A stretch of DNA of 64,000 nucleotides from Actinobacillus porcinus (lineage in GTDB: Bacteria > Pseudomonadota > Gammaproteobacteria > Enterobacterales > Pasteurellaceae): contig NZ_CABFKI010000004.1 in assembly GCF_901764995.1 (NCBI RefSeq), positions 1 to 64,000 of the forward strand, given 5' to 3'. Positions 46,336 to 57,284 of this stretch are shown in pieces (positions within the stretch are counted from its first letter, which is position 1; every line of letters starts with the position of its first letter). Below the pieces are notes generated by a model. That model was not told the origin of the DNA and searched no databases. It worked only from the letters and a program-made list of their open reading frames with translations. A program made the position numbers and the translations under genes.

Positions 46336-46914
46336 ATGGCAACTATCGTATTCTTAGATAATTTTGACTCTTTCACTTATAATTTAGTGGATCAATTTCG
46401 TAGTCTGGGACATGAAGTAAAAATCTATCGCAATGATTGTGATGTGGATTTTTTGGAAAATCTTTGCAAACAACCAAACCATATCCTTGCGCTCTCCCCC
46501 GGCCCCGGCACGCCTGCCGAAGCAGGCAATATGCTTGCGCTCATTGAACGCGTTAAAAGCGCGGTGCCAATTTTAGGCATTTGTTTAGGTCATCAAGCGT
46601 TAATTGAAAGTTTTGGCGGCAAAGTCGTCCACGCAGGCGAAGTGTTACACGGCAAAGTGTCCAAAATCACCCATGATGAGCAAGCGATGTTCCAAGGTAT
46701 TCAAAACCCAATGCCAGTGGCGCGTTATCATTCATTAATGGGAAAAAATTTGCCTGAAGAATTTATCGTCAACGCAGAATACAACCAAATTATTATGGCC
46801 ATCCGCCACAAAACCTTGCCAATCTGCGCGTTCCAATTCCACCCGGAAAGTATTCTTACCGTGCAAGGCTCAAAATTGCTAGAACAATCCATAAATTGGT
46901 TGCTGGACAGGTAA
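46336..46914 (+). CDS. trpG: Anthranilate synthase component II (glutamine amidotransferase), 192 aa
   Basis: Supplies ammonia to TrpE. Class I amidotransferase with catalytic Cys in [15 protein letters not shown] (about 79-93) and His/Glu in FQFHPES (about 167-173), preceded by the ALSPGPGTP oxyanion block. It is stand-alone, not fused to trpD as in enteric bacteria, and is followed by a hairpin repeat before trpD. Confidence 0.96.
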   Translation: MATIVFLDNFDSFTYNLVDQFRSLGHEVKIYRNDCDVDFLENLCKQPNHILALSPGPGTPAEAGNMLALIERVKSAVPILGICLGHQALIESFGGKVVHAGEVLHGKVSKITHDEQAMFQGIQNPMPVARYHSLMGKNLPEEFIVNAEYNQIIMAIRHKTLPICAFQFHPESILTVQGSKLLEQSINWLLDR

Positions 46915-46928
46915 GTACTCATTGCGGT

Positions 46929-47005
46929 TGTAGGGGCGAAACATTTTTCGCCCTTCCCCAAAAATATCATGAATTTTCAGGGCAAAAAATTTTTTGCCCC
47001 TACAA
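46929..47005. repeat. GGGGCGAAA hairpin pair inserted between trpG and trpD
   Basis: TGTAGGGGCGAAA…TTTCGCCC (about 46929-46955) and GGGCAAAAAATTTTTTGCCCCTACA (about 46980-47005, arms GGGCAAAAAA / TTTTTTGCCC) form two hairpins whose outer ends TGTAGGGG/CCCCTACA also pair. It lies inside the trp operon. Confidence 0.8.
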
Positions 47006-47036
47006 ACACACAATAATAAGAAATAAGGAAATTATT

Positions 47037-48038
47037 ATGCCAATCACCAACATCTTAACCGCACTTTTTGATAAAAAAACACTAACCCAAGCCCAATCCC
47101 AAACCCTATTCACCGCTATCGTAAAAGGTGAAATCTTGCCCGAACAACTGGCTGGCGCGTTGATTGCCTTAAAACTACGCGGTGAAACCATCGAAGAAAT
47201 TACAGGCGCAGTGACCGCACTTTTAAGTGCAGCCGAGCCATTTCCCACCCCTGACTACCCTATTGCAGACATTGTGGGAACAGGGGGCGATGGTGCCAAT
47301 ACCATTAATATTTCAACAGCTTCGGCCATTGTTGGCGCCAGTATGGGATTAAAAATTGCGAAACACGGCAATCGCAGTGTGTCGAGCAAAACCGGCGCCA
47401 GTGATTTGCTTACCGCCTTAGGTGTAGACATTAATATGAGCACAGAAAATGCGCGAAAAGCCTTAGATGAAATCGGCTTAGCCTTTATCTTTGCCCAAAA
47501 ATATCACACGGGATTTAAATATGCCGTTCCTGTGCGCCAAGCCCTAAAAACACGGACAATCTTTAACATCCTAGGTCCTTTAATTAACCCTGCGGATCCT
47601 AAGCGTCAATTATTGGGCGTTTACACTCCTGAGCTATTAAAACCTTACGCCGAAACCAACGCACGTTTAAACCATGAGCACAGCATTATTGTCCACGGTT
47701 GTGGTTTAGACGAAGTCGCCATTCATGGCAAAACTCAAGTGGCTGAACTACGTGATGGTCAAATTGAATACTATGATCTGTCACCAAAAGATTTCGGTTT
47801 CGAACCCAAACCACTCGAAAGCCTACGCGGTGGCGAACCCTTGGAAAATGCCCAAATTTTAACCGCACTTTTAAAAGGTCAAGGCAAAGCCGAACACAAT
47901 CAAGCGGTCGCCATGAACACCGCACTCTTGATGAAACTATTCGGCTATGAGAATATTCGAGAAAACGCTCAAGAAGTGTTAGAACACCTCGCCACCGGCA
48001 AAGCATACAACACACTTGAAGCACTGACGAAATATTAA
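47037..48038 (+). CDS. trpD: Anthranilate phosphoribosyltransferase, 333 aa
   Basis: Second step of the pathway, joining anthranilate to PRPP. PRPP motif [19 protein letters not shown] (about 80-98), [21 protein letters not shown] (about 108-128) and the [15 protein letters not shown] block are present. The open frame reaches further upstream through the repeat element, but the ATG at 47037 has AAGGAA 6 bp before it and gives the normal family length and start (MPITNIL). Confidence 0.97.
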   Translation: MPITNILTALFDKKTLTQAQSQTLFTAIVKGEILPEQLAGALIALKLRGETIEEITGAVTALLSAAEPFPTPDYPIADIVGTGGDGANTINISTASAIVGASMGLKIAKHGNRSVSSKTGASDLLTALGVDINMSTENARKALDEIGLAFIFAQKYHTGFKYAVPVRQALKTRTIFNILGPLINPADPKRQLLGVYTPELLKPYAETNARLNHEHSIIVHGCGLDEVAIHGKTQVAELRDGQIEYYDLSPKDFGFEPKPLESLRGGEPLENAQILTALLKGQGKAEHNQAVAMNTALLMKLFGYENIRENAQEVLEHLATGKAYNTLEALTKY

Positions 48039-48057
48039 TAACTAAATAAGAAAAAAC

Positions 48058-49491
48058 ATGAAACTAAACACCCCCACAATATTACAAAAAATTGTCGCTG
48101 ACAAAATCGAATGGGTAAAAAACAAAAAATCAGAATTTCCCCTTACCGACTTTCAGCAAAACATTACAAAATCTGACCGCAGTTTTTATGTGGCCTTAGG
48201 GCAAGGCTCGCATCAACATCCTGCGTATATTTTGGAATGTAAAAAAGCCTCGCCGTCAAAAGGATTAATTCGTGGTGAATTCAACCCTGCGGAAATTGCC
48301 CATGTCTATAAACACTACGCTTCAGCGATTTCTGTATTGACGGATGAAAAATATTTCCAAGGGAATTTTGACTACATCAAAATCGTCCGCGATATTGTGA
48401 CACAGCCTGTGCTTTGCAAAGATTTTATGGTTGATGAGTATCAGGTTTATCTCGCTCGTTATCACCAAGCTGATGCGATTTTGTTAATGCTATCTGTGGT
48501 GGATGATGAAACCTATCTAAAATTAGCCGCACTTGCGCACCAATTGGGTATGGGCGTTCTGACAGAAACCAGCAATGAAGCGGAATTTGAACGTGCGCTG
48601 GCGTTAAACGCTCAAATTATTGGGGTGAACAATCGTAATCTGCACGATTTAACGGTGGATTTAAACCGCGTAAAAACCTTGGTACACAAATACGCCGATC
48701 AGATTCCTGCGGATGTTCGGATTATTAGTGAATCGGGCATTTACACACATCAACAAGTGCAATCGCTAAAATCCGTGTCCCACGGTTTCTTAATCGGTTC
48801 CAGTTTAATGGGCAATGCGGATTTAAATAACGCCGTTCGTGCGGTGATTTTTGGCGAAAATAAAGTTTGTGGCTTAACGCGAGCGCAAGATGTTCAAGCG
48901 GTTTACCATCATGGTGCGCTTTACGGTGGATTAATTTTTGCCGAAGGTTCACCACGCCAAGTTTCATTGCGTCAGGCGCAAGAATTAGTGACAACGGCCC
49001 CGCTTCGTTTTGTAGGCGTATTTCAAAATCAACCTATTGAATTTATTGTAAAAATAGCGTCACAACTTAATCTATTTGCTGTTCAGTTACACGGTGACGA
49101 AAACGCAGAATTTATCACCGCACTTCGTGCCCAATTACCGGAACAAATCCAAATTTGGAAAGCGGTTTCCGTTGATGTTGAAACACAAGAAAGTGCGGTA
49201 GAAATTCCGCTATTTCCTGAAGTGAGCCGTTACCTTTTAGACAGCAAGATCGGCAACCAACAAGGCGGCACAGGCAAAACCTTTGATTGGTCAAAAATCC
49301 CAACGGAGTTAAAAGATAAAATTATCCTTGCCGGCGGAATCAGCCCTGATAATATCGATCTCGCCCTACAACAACATTGCTTAGGTGTCGATCTCAACTC
49401 AGGTGTAGAAAGCGGAAAAGGCATAAAAAACCCCGAAAAACTAACCGCAGTTTTTGACAAAATAAAATGTAACATCTCATCATCTAAATAA
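48058..49491 (+). CDS. trpCF: Fused indole-3-glycerol-phosphate synthase / phosphoribosylanthranilate isomerase, 477 aa
   Basis: Two TIM barrels. Residues about 5-255 are TrpC ([56 protein letters not shown]). Residues about 258-470 are TrpF ([53 protein letters not shown]). The enteric-type fusion carries out steps 3 and 4 of the pathway. Confidence 0.97.
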   Translation: MKLNTPTILQKIVADKIEWVKNKKSEFPLTDFQQNITKSDRSFYVALGQGSHQHPAYILECKKASPSKGLIRGEFNPAEIAHVYKHYASAISVLTDEKYFQGNFDYIKIVRDIVTQPVLCKDFMVDEYQVYLARYHQADAILLMLSVVDDETYLKLAALAHQLGMGVLTETSNEAEFERALALNAQIIGVNNRNLHDLTVDLNRVKTLVHKYADQIPADVRIISESGIYTHQQVQSLKSVSHGFLIGSSLMGNADLNNAVRAVIFGENKVCGLTRAQDVQAVYHHGALYGGLIFAEGSPRQVSLRQAQELVTTAPLRFVGVFQNQPIEFIVKIASQLNLFAVQLHGDENAEFITALRAQLPEQIQIWKAVSVDVETQESAVEIPLFPEVSRYLLDSKIGNQQGGTGKTFDWSKIPTELKDKIILAGGISPDNIDLALQQHCLGVDLNSGVESGKGIKNPEKLTAVFDKIKCNISSSK

Positions 49492-49503
49492 TGGCGAATA
49501 GGA

Positions 49504-49702
49504 TCCCCGTCTGAGCAGCCCGAGCGTTTTGAAATTTTTAGCAAAATTCAGTATGTTTGAGCGAAGCGAGTTCTGGAATTTTGCGTTAAAAAAATTTCAA
49601 ATAAGCGAGGAAAAGCAGCGAAGTCGGGGTGTGCTTTCTTTTTGCTTACTTTTGCTTTGCACAAGCAAAGAAAAAGTAAGTCGCCATCGGCGAAATACGA
49701 TT
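49504..49702. repeat. ~200-bp nested-hairpin repeat between trpC and trpB
   Basis: Outer arms CCCCGTCTG and CAGCGAAGTCGGGG can pair. Inside are TTTTGAAATTTTTAGCAAAA… with its imperfect complement near 49570-49602, and CTTACTTTTGCTTTGC-acaa-GCAAAGAAAAAGTAAG (about 49645-49680). The words GAGCAGCCCGAGCG and AAAGTAAGTCGCCATCGGCG are typical of a dispersed repeat in this family. It breaks the operon between trpC and trpB. Confidence 0.7.
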
Positions 49703-49726
49703 TTAATTTAAAAAAGGAAATAAATA

Positions 49727-50923
49727 ATGACAAACACCCTTCTTAACCCCTATTTCGGAAAATTCGGCGGTATGTATGTCCCCGAAATTTTAGTTCCTGT
49801 GCTAAAACAACTGGAAAAAGCCTTTGTGGAAGCACAACAAGATCCGAGTTTCCAAGCAGAATTTGCGGATCTGTTAAAAAATTATGCCGGCCGTCCGACT
49901 GCCTTAACCCTTTGCCGTAATTTAACCAAAGGGACAAAAACCAAACTTTATCTTAAACGCGAAGATTTACTCCACGGTGGTGCGCATAAAACCAATCAAG
50001 TATTAGGTCAAATCTTGCTGGCAAAACGTATGGGCAAAACACGTATTATTGCGGAAACAGGTGCAGGACAACATGGCGTTGCCACGGCACTTGCTTGCGC
50101 GATGTTGGATATGCCTTGTCGCGTTTATATGGGCGCGAAAGACGTTGAACGCCAATCGCCGAATGTCTTCCGTATGCGTTTAATGGGGGCAGAAGTGGTT
50201 CCGGTGGAAAAAGGGTCTTGTTCTTTGAAAGATGCTTGCTGTGAAGCGATGCGTGATTGGTCAGCAAACTATGAAACCACCCACTATTTACTTGGAACAG
50301 CCGCAGGCCCACATCCATTTCCGACCATTGTGCGCGAATTTCAAAAAATGATTGGCATTGAAACTAAACGCCAAATTTTAGAAAAAGAAGGGCGTTTACC
50401 TGATGCGGTAATCGCTGCGGTTGGCGGTGGTTCTAACGCTATCGGCATGTTCGCCGATTTTATTGATGAAAAATCGATACGTTTAATTGGTGTTGAACCG
50501 GCAGGCAAAGGCATTGAAACAGGGCAACACGGTGCGCCGCTCGGTCATGGCAATCCCGGCATTTACTTTGGGATGTTATCGCCTATTATGCAAACAAAAG
50601 ATGGTCAAATTGAAGAATCTTATAGTATTTCGGCAGGTCTTGACTTCCCTTCTGTGGGGCCGCAACACGCCTATTTAAATTCCATTGGGCGCGCAGAATA
50701 TCCAAGCATTACGGACAATGAAGCCCTTGATGCTTTCCAAGCCTTAGCCAAACACGAAGGGATTATTCCGGCCCTTGAGAGTTCTCACGCGTTGGCGCAA
50801 GCCTTAAAAATGATTAAAGAAAATCCGGATAAAGAACAATTACTTGTCGTCAATTTATCCGGTCGTGGGGACAAAGATATTTTTACAGTGGACAGAATTT
50901 TAACAGAAAAAGGGGAAATCTAA
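49727..50923 (+). CDS. trpB: Tryptophan synthase beta chain, 398 aa
   Basis: PLP enzyme joining indole and serine. The PLP lysine is in [15 protein letters not shown] (about 82-96). The phosphate-binding loop is [13 protein letters not shown] (about 229-241), and the activity motif AETGAGQHG (about 108-116) is present. Length is normal. Its stop overlaps the trpA start (TAATG), so the two chains are co-translated. Confidence 0.98.
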   Translation: MTNTLLNPYFGKFGGMYVPEILVPVLKQLEKAFVEAQQDPSFQAEFADLLKNYAGRPTALTLCRNLTKGTKTKLYLKREDLLHGGAHKTNQVLGQILLAKRMGKTRIIAETGAGQHGVATALACAMLDMPCRVYMGAKDVERQSPNVFRMRLMGAEVVPVEKGSCSLKDACCEAMRDWSANYETTHYLLGTAAGPHPFPTIVREFQKMIGIETKRQILEKEGRLPDAVIAAVGGGSNAIGMFADFIDEKSIRLIGVEPAGKGIETGQHGAPLGHGNPGIYFGMLSPIMQTKDGQIEESYSISAGLDFPSVGPQHAYLNSIGRAEYPSITDNEALDAFQALAKHEGIIPALESSHALAQALKMIKENPDKEQLLVVNLSGRGDKDIFTVDRILTEKGEI

Positions 50924-51729
50924 TGAGTCGTTTTGAACAGGCTTTTGCCAACTTAAAAGCTAAAAATGAAGGGGCATTTGTACCATTTGTTACCCTTTGC
51001 GATCCTGATTTTAACCGCAGTTTTGAGATTATCTGTACCCTAGTGGACAATGGTGCAGACGCATTGGAATTAGGTTTCCCATTTTCGGATCCATTATTAG
51101 ACGGTCCTGTTATTCAAGCTGCCAATAATCGTGCGCTTGCTGCTCATTGTAGTACAGAAGAAAGTTTTCAGTTGCTCGCTAAAGTGCGGTCAAAATATCC
51201 TGAAATTCCTATTAGCTTGTTGCTTTGTGCCAATTTAATCTATGCCCAAACCCTTGATGGCTTCTATCAACGTTGCGCTGACGTAGGGGTTGATGCGGTG
51301 TTAGTAGCAGATATTCCATTACTTGCCTGTGAAGACTATGTACAAGCCGCAAAAAAATATGGCATCCAGCCTGTCTTTATCTGTCCACCTAATGCGGATG
51401 CACAAACCATTGCCGGCGTGGCAGAAAAAACCGAAGGCTATACGTATTTAGTTTCTCGCGCCGGGGTAACCAGTGCGGAAAACCAATCCCATGCGGCTAA
51501 CTTGGATACCCTTGTAGAACAACTCAAAGCCAACCACAGTGCGCCTATTTTACAAGGCTTCGGTATCGCTAAACCTGAACAGGTCAAAGAAGCACTCGCA
51601 CTAGGTGCCAGCGGTGCTATTTCAGGTTCCGCAACGGTAAAAATTATCGAGCGCAATCTCGATAATCACACGCAATGCTTAGCTGAATTAGCGGAATTTG
51701 TACGTGAAATGAAAGCGGCGACAAAATAA
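50923..51729 (+). CDS. trpA: Tryptophan synthase alpha chain, 268 aa
   Basis: Releases indole from indole-3-glycerol phosphate. Catalytic Glu in [20 protein letters not shown] (about 46-65) and catalytic Asp in VLVADIP (about 127-133); phosphate loop [10 protein letters not shown] and GSATVKI. Last gene of the operon. A large four-hairpin structure begins 17 bp after the stop. Confidence 0.98.
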   Translation: MSRFEQAFANLKAKNEGAFVPFVTLCDPDFNRSFEIICTLVDNGADALELGFPFSDPLLDGPVIQAANNRALAAHCSTEESFQLLAKVRSKYPEIPISLLLCANLIYAQTLDGFYQRCADVGVDAVLVADIPLLACEDYVQAAKKYGIQPVFICPPNADAQTIAGVAEKTEGYTYLVSRAGVTSAENQSHAANLDTLVEQLKANHSAPILQGFGIAKPEQVKEALALGASGAISGSATVKIIERNLDNHTQCLAELAEFVREMKAATK

Positions 51730-51745
51730 TAAAGGCAGACTTTGT

Positions 51746-51915
51746 GCCTGTCTCAGATTACTGACAAAGTTCATCTTTGAGAAACCACCTAGCACGAGCC
51801 GTGCTAGGTTCATTAAGCCCAGCCCCGCTGGGGCTGACAGAAAGAGCCGCAGAGCGGCTCAGATTAAGTAACCCTATACGGCTCGTATAGGGTATGTCAT
51901 TGGTCTGAGACAGGC
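51746..51915. repeat. Four triloop hairpins inside a 12-bp outer stem (element A)
   Basis: Outer stem GCCTGTCTCAGA (51746-51757) / TCTGAGACAGGC (51904-51915), perfect. Inside, in order: ACCTAGCACG-agc-CGTGCTAGGT (51787-51809), CAGCCCC-gct-GGGGCTG (51820-51836), GAGCCGC-aga-GCGGCTC (51844-51860), ACCCTATACG-gct-CGTATAGGGT (51871-51893). Every loop is three bases. It lies directly downstream of trpA and may end or stabilise the trp transcript. Confidence 0.9.
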
Positions 51916-51960
51916 TTTTGCCCTGTCTTTATTACTTGAAATGAGTAAGATGAACAGACG

Positions 51961-52254
51961 CTATAAATTCACGGAATATTGACGCAATACTTCGTTCATT
52001 TTAGCTTGCCAATTTTTTCCTGTAGATTTAAATTTTTCAACAACATCTAAGGGTAAATGAAGTGTTACAGTTTGTTTCGTGGATTTATAATGTGGCTTAA
52101 TAACTCCCTTTTTTTCCATTTCAGCTTGATGAGTTAACAAAATGGAAAGCTTATCTGCAGGCAATACCTTTTCAATCGGTTGAAATTTATTGAGTTCTTG
52201 CTGAGTTAAAGGACGCTCAGCAATATTGAATTCTTCATCATTGCTGTAATTCAT
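51961..52254 (-). CDS. brnA: BrnA-family antitoxin, 97 aa
   Basis: Antitoxin and autorepressor of a BrnT/BrnA pair. The C-terminal ribbon-helix-helix reads KQTVTLHLPLDVVEKFKSTGKNWQAKMNEVLRQY (about 60-93), typical of BrnA. The N-terminus is acidic (MNYSNDEEFNIAERPLTQQE). It overlaps brnT by 17 bp in the toxin-first order usual for this family. The pair looks complete, unlike the loci at 5.2-7.1 kb. Confidence 0.85.
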   Translation of the reverse strand: MNYSNDEEFNIAERPLTQQELNKFQPIEKVLPADKLSILLTHQAEMEKKGVIKPHYKSTKQTVTLHLPLDVVEKFKSTGKNWQAKMNEVLRQYSVNL

Positions 52255-52507
52255 AAGTTTTAATCTCCCTTTTATTGGCTTTCCGAAAACTTATCACGCG
52301 AATGCCTTCATCAATAAAGGTAAATGCAACGAAATGCAAACGCCTATTTAAATAAGCCAATGCAGAAAAACGCTCTTCACCATATACAAATCGTTCATCT
52401 CGCCAAATCATTGCAGTTGACCATTCAAGTTTTCCGGCATCAATGAACGCTAATCCTCGTAACTCAATATTACGCTGATTTTTAGCATTATCAAATTCAA
52501 TTTTCAT
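52238..52507 (-). CDS. brnT: BrnT-family RNase toxin, 89 aa
   Basis: RelE-fold ribonuclease. Family pattern: FDNAKNQRNIELRGLAF at the N-terminus, D-E-R-F-V-Y-G-E-E-R-F (36-46), then LNRRLHFVAFT, IRVISFRKANKREIKTYE (about 68-85), with the catalytic Arg/Lys residues of the RxxxxxE end conserved. Length is standard. First gene of the pair, with its promoter presumably at about 52510-52560. Confidence 0.87.
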   Translation of the reverse strand: MKIEFDNAKNQRNIELRGLAFIDAGKLEWSTAMIWRDERFVYGEERFSALAYLNRRLHFVAFTFIDEGIRVISFRKANKREIKTYELQQ

Positions 52508-52680
52508 TATCTAATTTGACTGTTCGTTATTATATGAAGAGATTATGCACTTGTAAATGAACGCTTCAAGCCAGCTTAATTCATTTTGGAATATACATCA
52601 CAAAACAAAAACTCCAGTCGAATTTCACCGCACTTTTTTGTATCATAAGCGCATCAATTTTTCTCTTCCAAGGATGTAAA

Positions 52681-55596
52681 ATGTTACTTTCCACTACCCC
52701 ATTTGAAAGCACGTTAAATCAACTGGCGGATTTTCTTTGTGAACAATTTCCTGAGCAATTTACTTTTAATTTTCAGCACAATCACCCTAATCGCACGACA
52801 CTTTTACAATGTATTGCCATGTCTGATTTTGTGGTAGAAGTATTCAAAAAACAACCGCACTTTTTAGCTCAATGCTGGCAGGCGATTCCACAACTTTGTG
52901 ATTGCGACAATTACGATACGCGATTAGCACAATTGCTTGAACAGGTGGAAACGGAAGAACAACTTAACCGTATTTTGCGTCAATTTCGTAATCGCGAAAT
53001 GGCGAAACTGAGCATGTGTCAAACGCTCAATTTAGGCACGGTGGAAGAGATTTTTATTCGGTTGTCGCAACTGGCAGAGAGTTTGATTATAGGGGCACGC
53101 GATTGGCTGTATCAACAAGCTTGTCAAGAAATGGGCACCCCGATGGACGCCAAGGGTAACGCGCAACAACTTTATATTCTGGGTATGGGGAAATTAGGCG
53201 GTTTTGAACTTAATTTCTCTTCCGATATTGATTTGATTTTTACTTATCCAAGCAATGGCGAAACCGTGGGCGCACGCCGCAGTGTGGATAACCAAAAATT
53301 CTTTACCCGTCTCGGTCAACGTTTGATCAACGCCTTGGATCAGTTTACACCGGATGGTTTTGTGTATCGCACAGATATGCGTTTACGTCCTTTTGGGGAT
53401 AGCGGCGCACTTGCGCTAAGTTTTTCCGCCATGGAAACCTATTATCAAGAACAAGGGCGCGATTGGGAACGCTATGCCATGATCAAGGGACGGATTTTAG
53501 GGGCAAAATCGGATGATCCTAATGTAAACATCTTGCGCCAGCTACTGCGTCCGTTTATTTATCGCCGTTATATTGATTTTAGCGTCATTCAGTCTTTGCG
53601 CGATATGAAAAATAAAATTGAACGCGAAGTTCGCCGCCGTGGTTTAGTAGATAATATTAAACTGGGCGCGGGGGGGATTCGTGAAATTGAATTTATTGTG
53701 CAGGTGTTTCAGCTGATGCGCGGTGGGCGAGAAATCCGCTTACAGCAACACGAATTGTTGAAATTATTGCCTGAAATTGAGCGGTTACAGCTGTTAACCA
53801 CGACACAACGTCAAGATCTACAAAATGCCTATCTCTTTTTGCGCCGTGTAGAAAATGTGCTACAAGCCACTGATGATAAACAAACTCAGCAATTGCCAAC
53901 GGACGAGCTTAATCGCCAACGTATTGTGGCGGCAATGTCGGAATATACCCAATGGGATGCGGATCAAAAACCTGAAAAAATTCAACCGCACATTCAAAAT
54001 TGGGATGAATTTTACGCCGTTTTACAGATGCATCACCAAAAAGTGCGGTCTGTTTTTCATTCATTAATTGGTGATGAAAATGAAAAAGAAGAAAGCGACA
54101 ATGAAAGCGAATGGTCAGATTTTTTAGAAGCAGATTTCAATCACGATGATTTGTTAACCGTCTTGAGCAAAAAAGGGATTGCAGATGACATCATTGATGA
54201 AATTGACAATACTTTGGCGCAATTTCGAGCCAGCCTAGCGCGCCGTCCTATTGGCGTTCGTGGGCGCGAAGTGTTGGGCTTATTGATGCCAAACTTATTT
54301 GCGCAAGTGTTTGAACATTCGGAATATCGCGTTCTTTTACCGCGACTGTTAAATATTATTGAGAAAATTCTGTCGCGCACCACCTATTTAGAACTGTTGC
54401 AAGAAAATGCTCAAGCGTTAACCCAATTGATTGAGCTTTGTGCGCGATCACAAATGATTGCCGAGCAAGTGGCTCGTCATCCGATTTTGCTCGATGAGCT
54501 CATTTATAGCCAAACGTTGCTTAATCCGCCGCCATTTACCCAATACGCAGATGAATTGCACCAATATTTGTTGCGTTTGCCTGAAGATGATGAAGAGCAA
54601 TATATCAACGCATTGCGTCAATTTAAGCAAACCATTTTATTACGTGTTGCGGCGGCGGATATTATGGGCGTGTTGCCTGTAATGAAAGTCAGCGATCATC
54701 TCACTTATTTGGCGGAAGCCATTATTGAAGCTGTGGTAAATCTTGCATGGCAACAAGTGACCGCGCGCTTTGGCACACCTGAACATTTACAACCAAATGA
54801 TAAAGGCTTTTTGGTGATCGGGTATGGGAAATTAGGGGGCATTGAGTTGGGCTATAAATCCGACTTGGATTTGGTGTGTTTATATGATCGCCAAGACAGT
54901 TGGACGGTGGGCGGCAAAAAGCAAATCGACAGCAACCAGTTTTATCTTCGTTTGGTACAAAAAATTATCAGTATTTTTAGTATGAATACGAGTGCCGGCG
55001 TGCTTTACGAAGTAGATATGCGTTTGCGTCCATCGGGCGATGCTGGCGTGCTTTGTAGTTCACTCGCTGCCTTTGAAGATTACCAACGCAACGAAGCTTG
55101 GACTTGGGAAAAACAAGCCTTAGTCCGTAGCCGTGCAGTTTATGGTTCGGCAGAATTACGCCAACGTTATGAACAATTACGCCAACAATTACTCTCTGCA
55201 CCACGGGATCTGAACCGGTTAAAAATTGATGTCCGTGAAATGCGTGAAAAAATGTATGAACATTTAGCAAACCACGATGAACATAAATTTAATATTAAAA
55301 CTGACCGTGGAGGGATTACCGATATTGAATTCATTGCCCAATATCTGGTTTTGGCTAACGCCCCACAAAAGCCTGATTTGGCATATTGGTCAGACAATGT
55401 TCGGATTTTTGATATTATGGCTGAACATCAAATTATTTCCCTTGAAACCGCAGAAAAGTTAAAAGAGAGCTATACGTCTTTGCGTAACCGCATTCACCAT
55501 CTCAATTTACTCGGTCAACCATCCATTGTTGCCGCAGAAGAATTTGCCCAAGTGCGGTTGTTTATTGGGGAGATTTGGAAAGGATATTTTCAATAA
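52681..55596 (+). CDS. glnE: Glutamine synthetase adenylyltransferase/deadenylylase, 971 aa
   Basis: Adjusts glutamine synthetase activity by adding or removing AMP. Two nucleotidyltransferase domains: [23 protein letters not shown] (about 169-190) and [23 protein letters not shown] (about 715-737), each with the GxGKLG and DxD motifs, and each followed by an R-helical regulatory domain ([26 protein letters not shown]). A little longer than the E. coli enzyme. Single gene. Confidence 0.96.
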   Translation: MLLSTTPFESTLNQLADFLCEQFPEQFTFNFQHNHPNRTTLLQCIAMSDFVVEVFKKQPHFLAQCWQAIPQLCDCDNYDTRLAQLLEQVETEEQLNRILRQFRNREMAKLSMCQTLNLGTVEEIFIRLSQLAESLIIGARDWLYQQACQEMGTPMDAKGNAQQLYILGMGKLGGFELNFSSDIDLIFTYPSNGETVGARRSVDNQKFFTRLGQRLINALDQFTPDGFVYRTDMRLRPFGDSGALALSFSAMETYYQEQGRDWERYAMIKGRILGAKSDDPNVNILRQLLRPFIYRRYIDFSVIQSLRDMKNKIEREVRRRGLVDNIKLGAGGIREIEFIVQVFQLMRGGREIRLQQHELLKLLPEIERLQLLTTTQRQDLQNAYLFLRRVENVLQATDDKQTQQLPTDELNRQRIVAAMSEYTQWDADQKPEKIQPHIQNWDEFYAVLQMHHQKVRSVFHSLIGDENEKEESDNESEWSDFLEADFNHDDLLTVLSKKGIADDIIDEIDNTLAQFRASLARRPIGVRGREVLGLLMPNLFAQVFEHSEYRVLLPRLLNIIEKILSRTTYLELLQENAQALTQLIELCARSQMIAEQVARHPILLDELIYSQTLLNPPPFTQYADELHQYLLRLPEDDEEQYINALRQFKQTILLRVAAADIMGVLPVMKVSDHLTYLAEAIIEAVVNLAWQQVTARFGTPEHLQPNDKGFLVIGYGKLGGIELGYKSDLDLVCLYDRQDSWTVGGKKQIDSNQFYLRLVQKIISIFSMNTSAGVLYEVDMRLRPSGDAGVLCSSLAAFEDYQRNEAWTWEKQALVRSRAVYGSAELRQRYEQLRQQLLSAPRDLNRLKIDVREMREKMYEHLANHDEHKFNIKTDRGGITDIEFIAQYLVLANAPQKPDLAYWSDNVRIFDIMAEHQIISLETAEKLKESYTSLRNRIHHLNLLGQPSIVAAEEFAQVRLFIGEIWKGYFQ

Positions 55597-56014
55597 GGAA
55601 AAAATCAGGTGTATTATGCTCTGCTCTTAAAAGTTGGATTAAATAACCAAACTGCTCAAGGAGCAGATCAGACCACTGACAAATCTCTAGGCTTCTTGCT
55701 AGAGGATTGATCTAATAGGCGTATCAAAAAAAGGAAAACTTGAAGTATGTGTCAATCAGTACATTGATATACTTAACCAAGAGGTGGCAAAAGTGCGAGA
55801 AGAAAAAAGTTGTTAAAGCACTACAACAAGAAAAAGCTATCATACCTACAAATCTAACCCTAGCTATTTGCCAGGCTTACCCCTTTCGTTCACAGTGTAC
55901 CCAAAATCAAAAAGCCGAAAGGCTGATAGCTCTTTACAATATACATAGCATAATGATACGATTAGTATATAATTTCATATTATAGTACACTCTCACCTCC
56001 CAAGGTAAATCAAT
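55597..56014. other. Gap before the Sel1-protein gene (418 bp)
   Basis: No gene is secure. Two overlapping short frames occur: 55740-55985 (81 codons, unlike anything known) and a frame ending at TAA 55816-55818 that reads SKKGKLEVCVNQYIDILNQE, then VAKVREEKSC. The latter has a protein-like look (a charged helix) but no good start. The region may hold decayed coding sequence. The promoter of the gene at 56015 must lie near 55960-55990. Confidence 0.4.
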
Positions 56015-57283
56015 ATGATAAAAGCATTAAATACCATTCCTAACTACATTACTACCCCAATTAATTTACTCAGAAAAATCGCAGACTATGGCGATATTAA
56101 TGCACAAAAAATGCTTGGTTGGCACTATCTCAATGGATTTGCTATTTCTCAAGATCTAAAACTCGCGTTTTACTGGAATAAAAAAGCCGCTTTACGGGGT
56201 GATCCTGCCGCAGAATTTATTGTTGGGTGGCATTATGAAAATAATATAGGTGTAGAGCTTAATTATAGAGAAGCTATTAAATGGTATGAACGTTCATCTG
56301 AACAAGGCTATCTTGATGCACAAATTAGATTAGCTGAGTTATATTTCAATGGCAAAAATGAACCAGATGATTACCAATTTACGCTTGCCAAAGAAATAAA
56401 TAAAGCGACCAATTATGCCCAAATGGGTGCGGAAAAAGAAAATACGGTTGCTCAACGTATACTTGGGATGTGTTTATTGCAGAATGATAATTTTTCAGGC
56501 GTTTTACATCTTGCTCTTGCAAGTAAAAAAGGCGATGTATTAGCCTCTGAAACTTTAGCCATCACACTAGAACGATATAATCAAATTTGTCGGAATAATG
56601 AGTACATTATGCAGGTTGCATACCAACTTTTACTAGATTTTGAGTATGAAATAAAAAACAAACCAGCATCAGAGCTTAGCTATATTTCTGATGATTTAAA
56701 ACCGCTGATTATTTATTTTTATCATCTTGCTATCAAGCAAGGTAGCCTTATTGCCCAAGATTATTTAGATCGTTTTTATAGAAGACATTCTGATAATGAA
56801 TATATTCTACGTTTAAAAGAAAAAGACGATGAGCATAACATATCATCAGAACAAAAATGGGAGCAGTTCATTAAAAATAGTCTCACGGTAAATACCTATA
56901 AAAGTTTACAAAATGCAAAACAAGCTGCGCAAGATGGTGAAATTGAATGGCAAATCACCTTATCTGATTTCTATGAATATCGAGATGAGAATGAATATAT
57001 AAAATGGCTTAAACTTCTTGCTGAATCAGGAGAAGAAACAAGCCGTTATTTATTGGCACTCACCTATGAAAAACAAAAAAATTATTCCGCTGCATTACAT
57101 TGGTATAGAAAATCTATCGATAATCCTGAAGCTCAAGAACGTATTAGTTATTTCTATGAACATGGATTAGGTGTAGAACAAAACGAATATCTCGCATACC
57201 ATTGGGCGAAAATGGCTGCGGACAATGGTAATGATGACGCTAAAGAAAGACTTCCTCAGTTAGTAATCTATTCGGAGATGTAA
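56015..57283 (+). CDS. Sel1-like repeat protein, 422 aa
   Basis: At least six Sel1/TPR-like repeats: AQKMLGWHYLNGFAISQDLKLAFYWNKKAA (about 29-58), AEFIVGWHYENNIGVELNYREAIKWYERSS, AQIRLAELYFNG, AQRILGMCLL, and near the C-terminus SRYLLALTYEKQKNYSAALHWYRKS and AQERISYFYEHGLGVEQNEYLAYHWAKMAA. Such proteins act as binding scaffolds. There is no signal peptide, so it is probably cytoplasmic. AT-rich, with the next gene 1 bp after its stop, so the two are probably co-expressed. Function unknown. Confidence 0.8.
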   Translation: MIKALNTIPNYITTPINLLRKIADYGDINAQKMLGWHYLNGFAISQDLKLAFYWNKKAALRGDPAAEFIVGWHYENNIGVELNYREAIKWYERSSEQGYLDAQIRLAELYFNGKNEPDDYQFTLAKEINKATNYAQMGAEKENTVAQRILGMCLLQNDNFSGVLHLALASKKGDVLASETLAITLERYNQICRNNEYIMQVAYQLLLDFEYEIKNKPASELSYISDDLKPLIIYFYHLAIKQGSLIAQDYLDRFYRRHSDNEYILRLKEKDDEHNISSEQKWEQFIKNSLTVNTYKSLQNAKQAAQDGEIEWQITLSDFYEYRDENEYIKWLKLLAESGEETSRYLLALTYEKQKNYSAALHWYRKSIDNPEAQERISYFYEHGLGVEQNEYLAYHWAKMAADNGNDDAKERLPQLVIYSEM

Positions 57284-57284
57284 G

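Noticed and set aside
46896-47036. Upstream extension of trpD by 47 codons
   Set aside because: It reads through a hairpin repeat and overlaps trpG; the ATG at 47037 has a good ribosome site and the family start.
55740-55985. 81-codon frame before the Sel1-repeat gene
   Set aside because: No ribosome site, no family resemblance, and it overlaps another short frame of equal merit.
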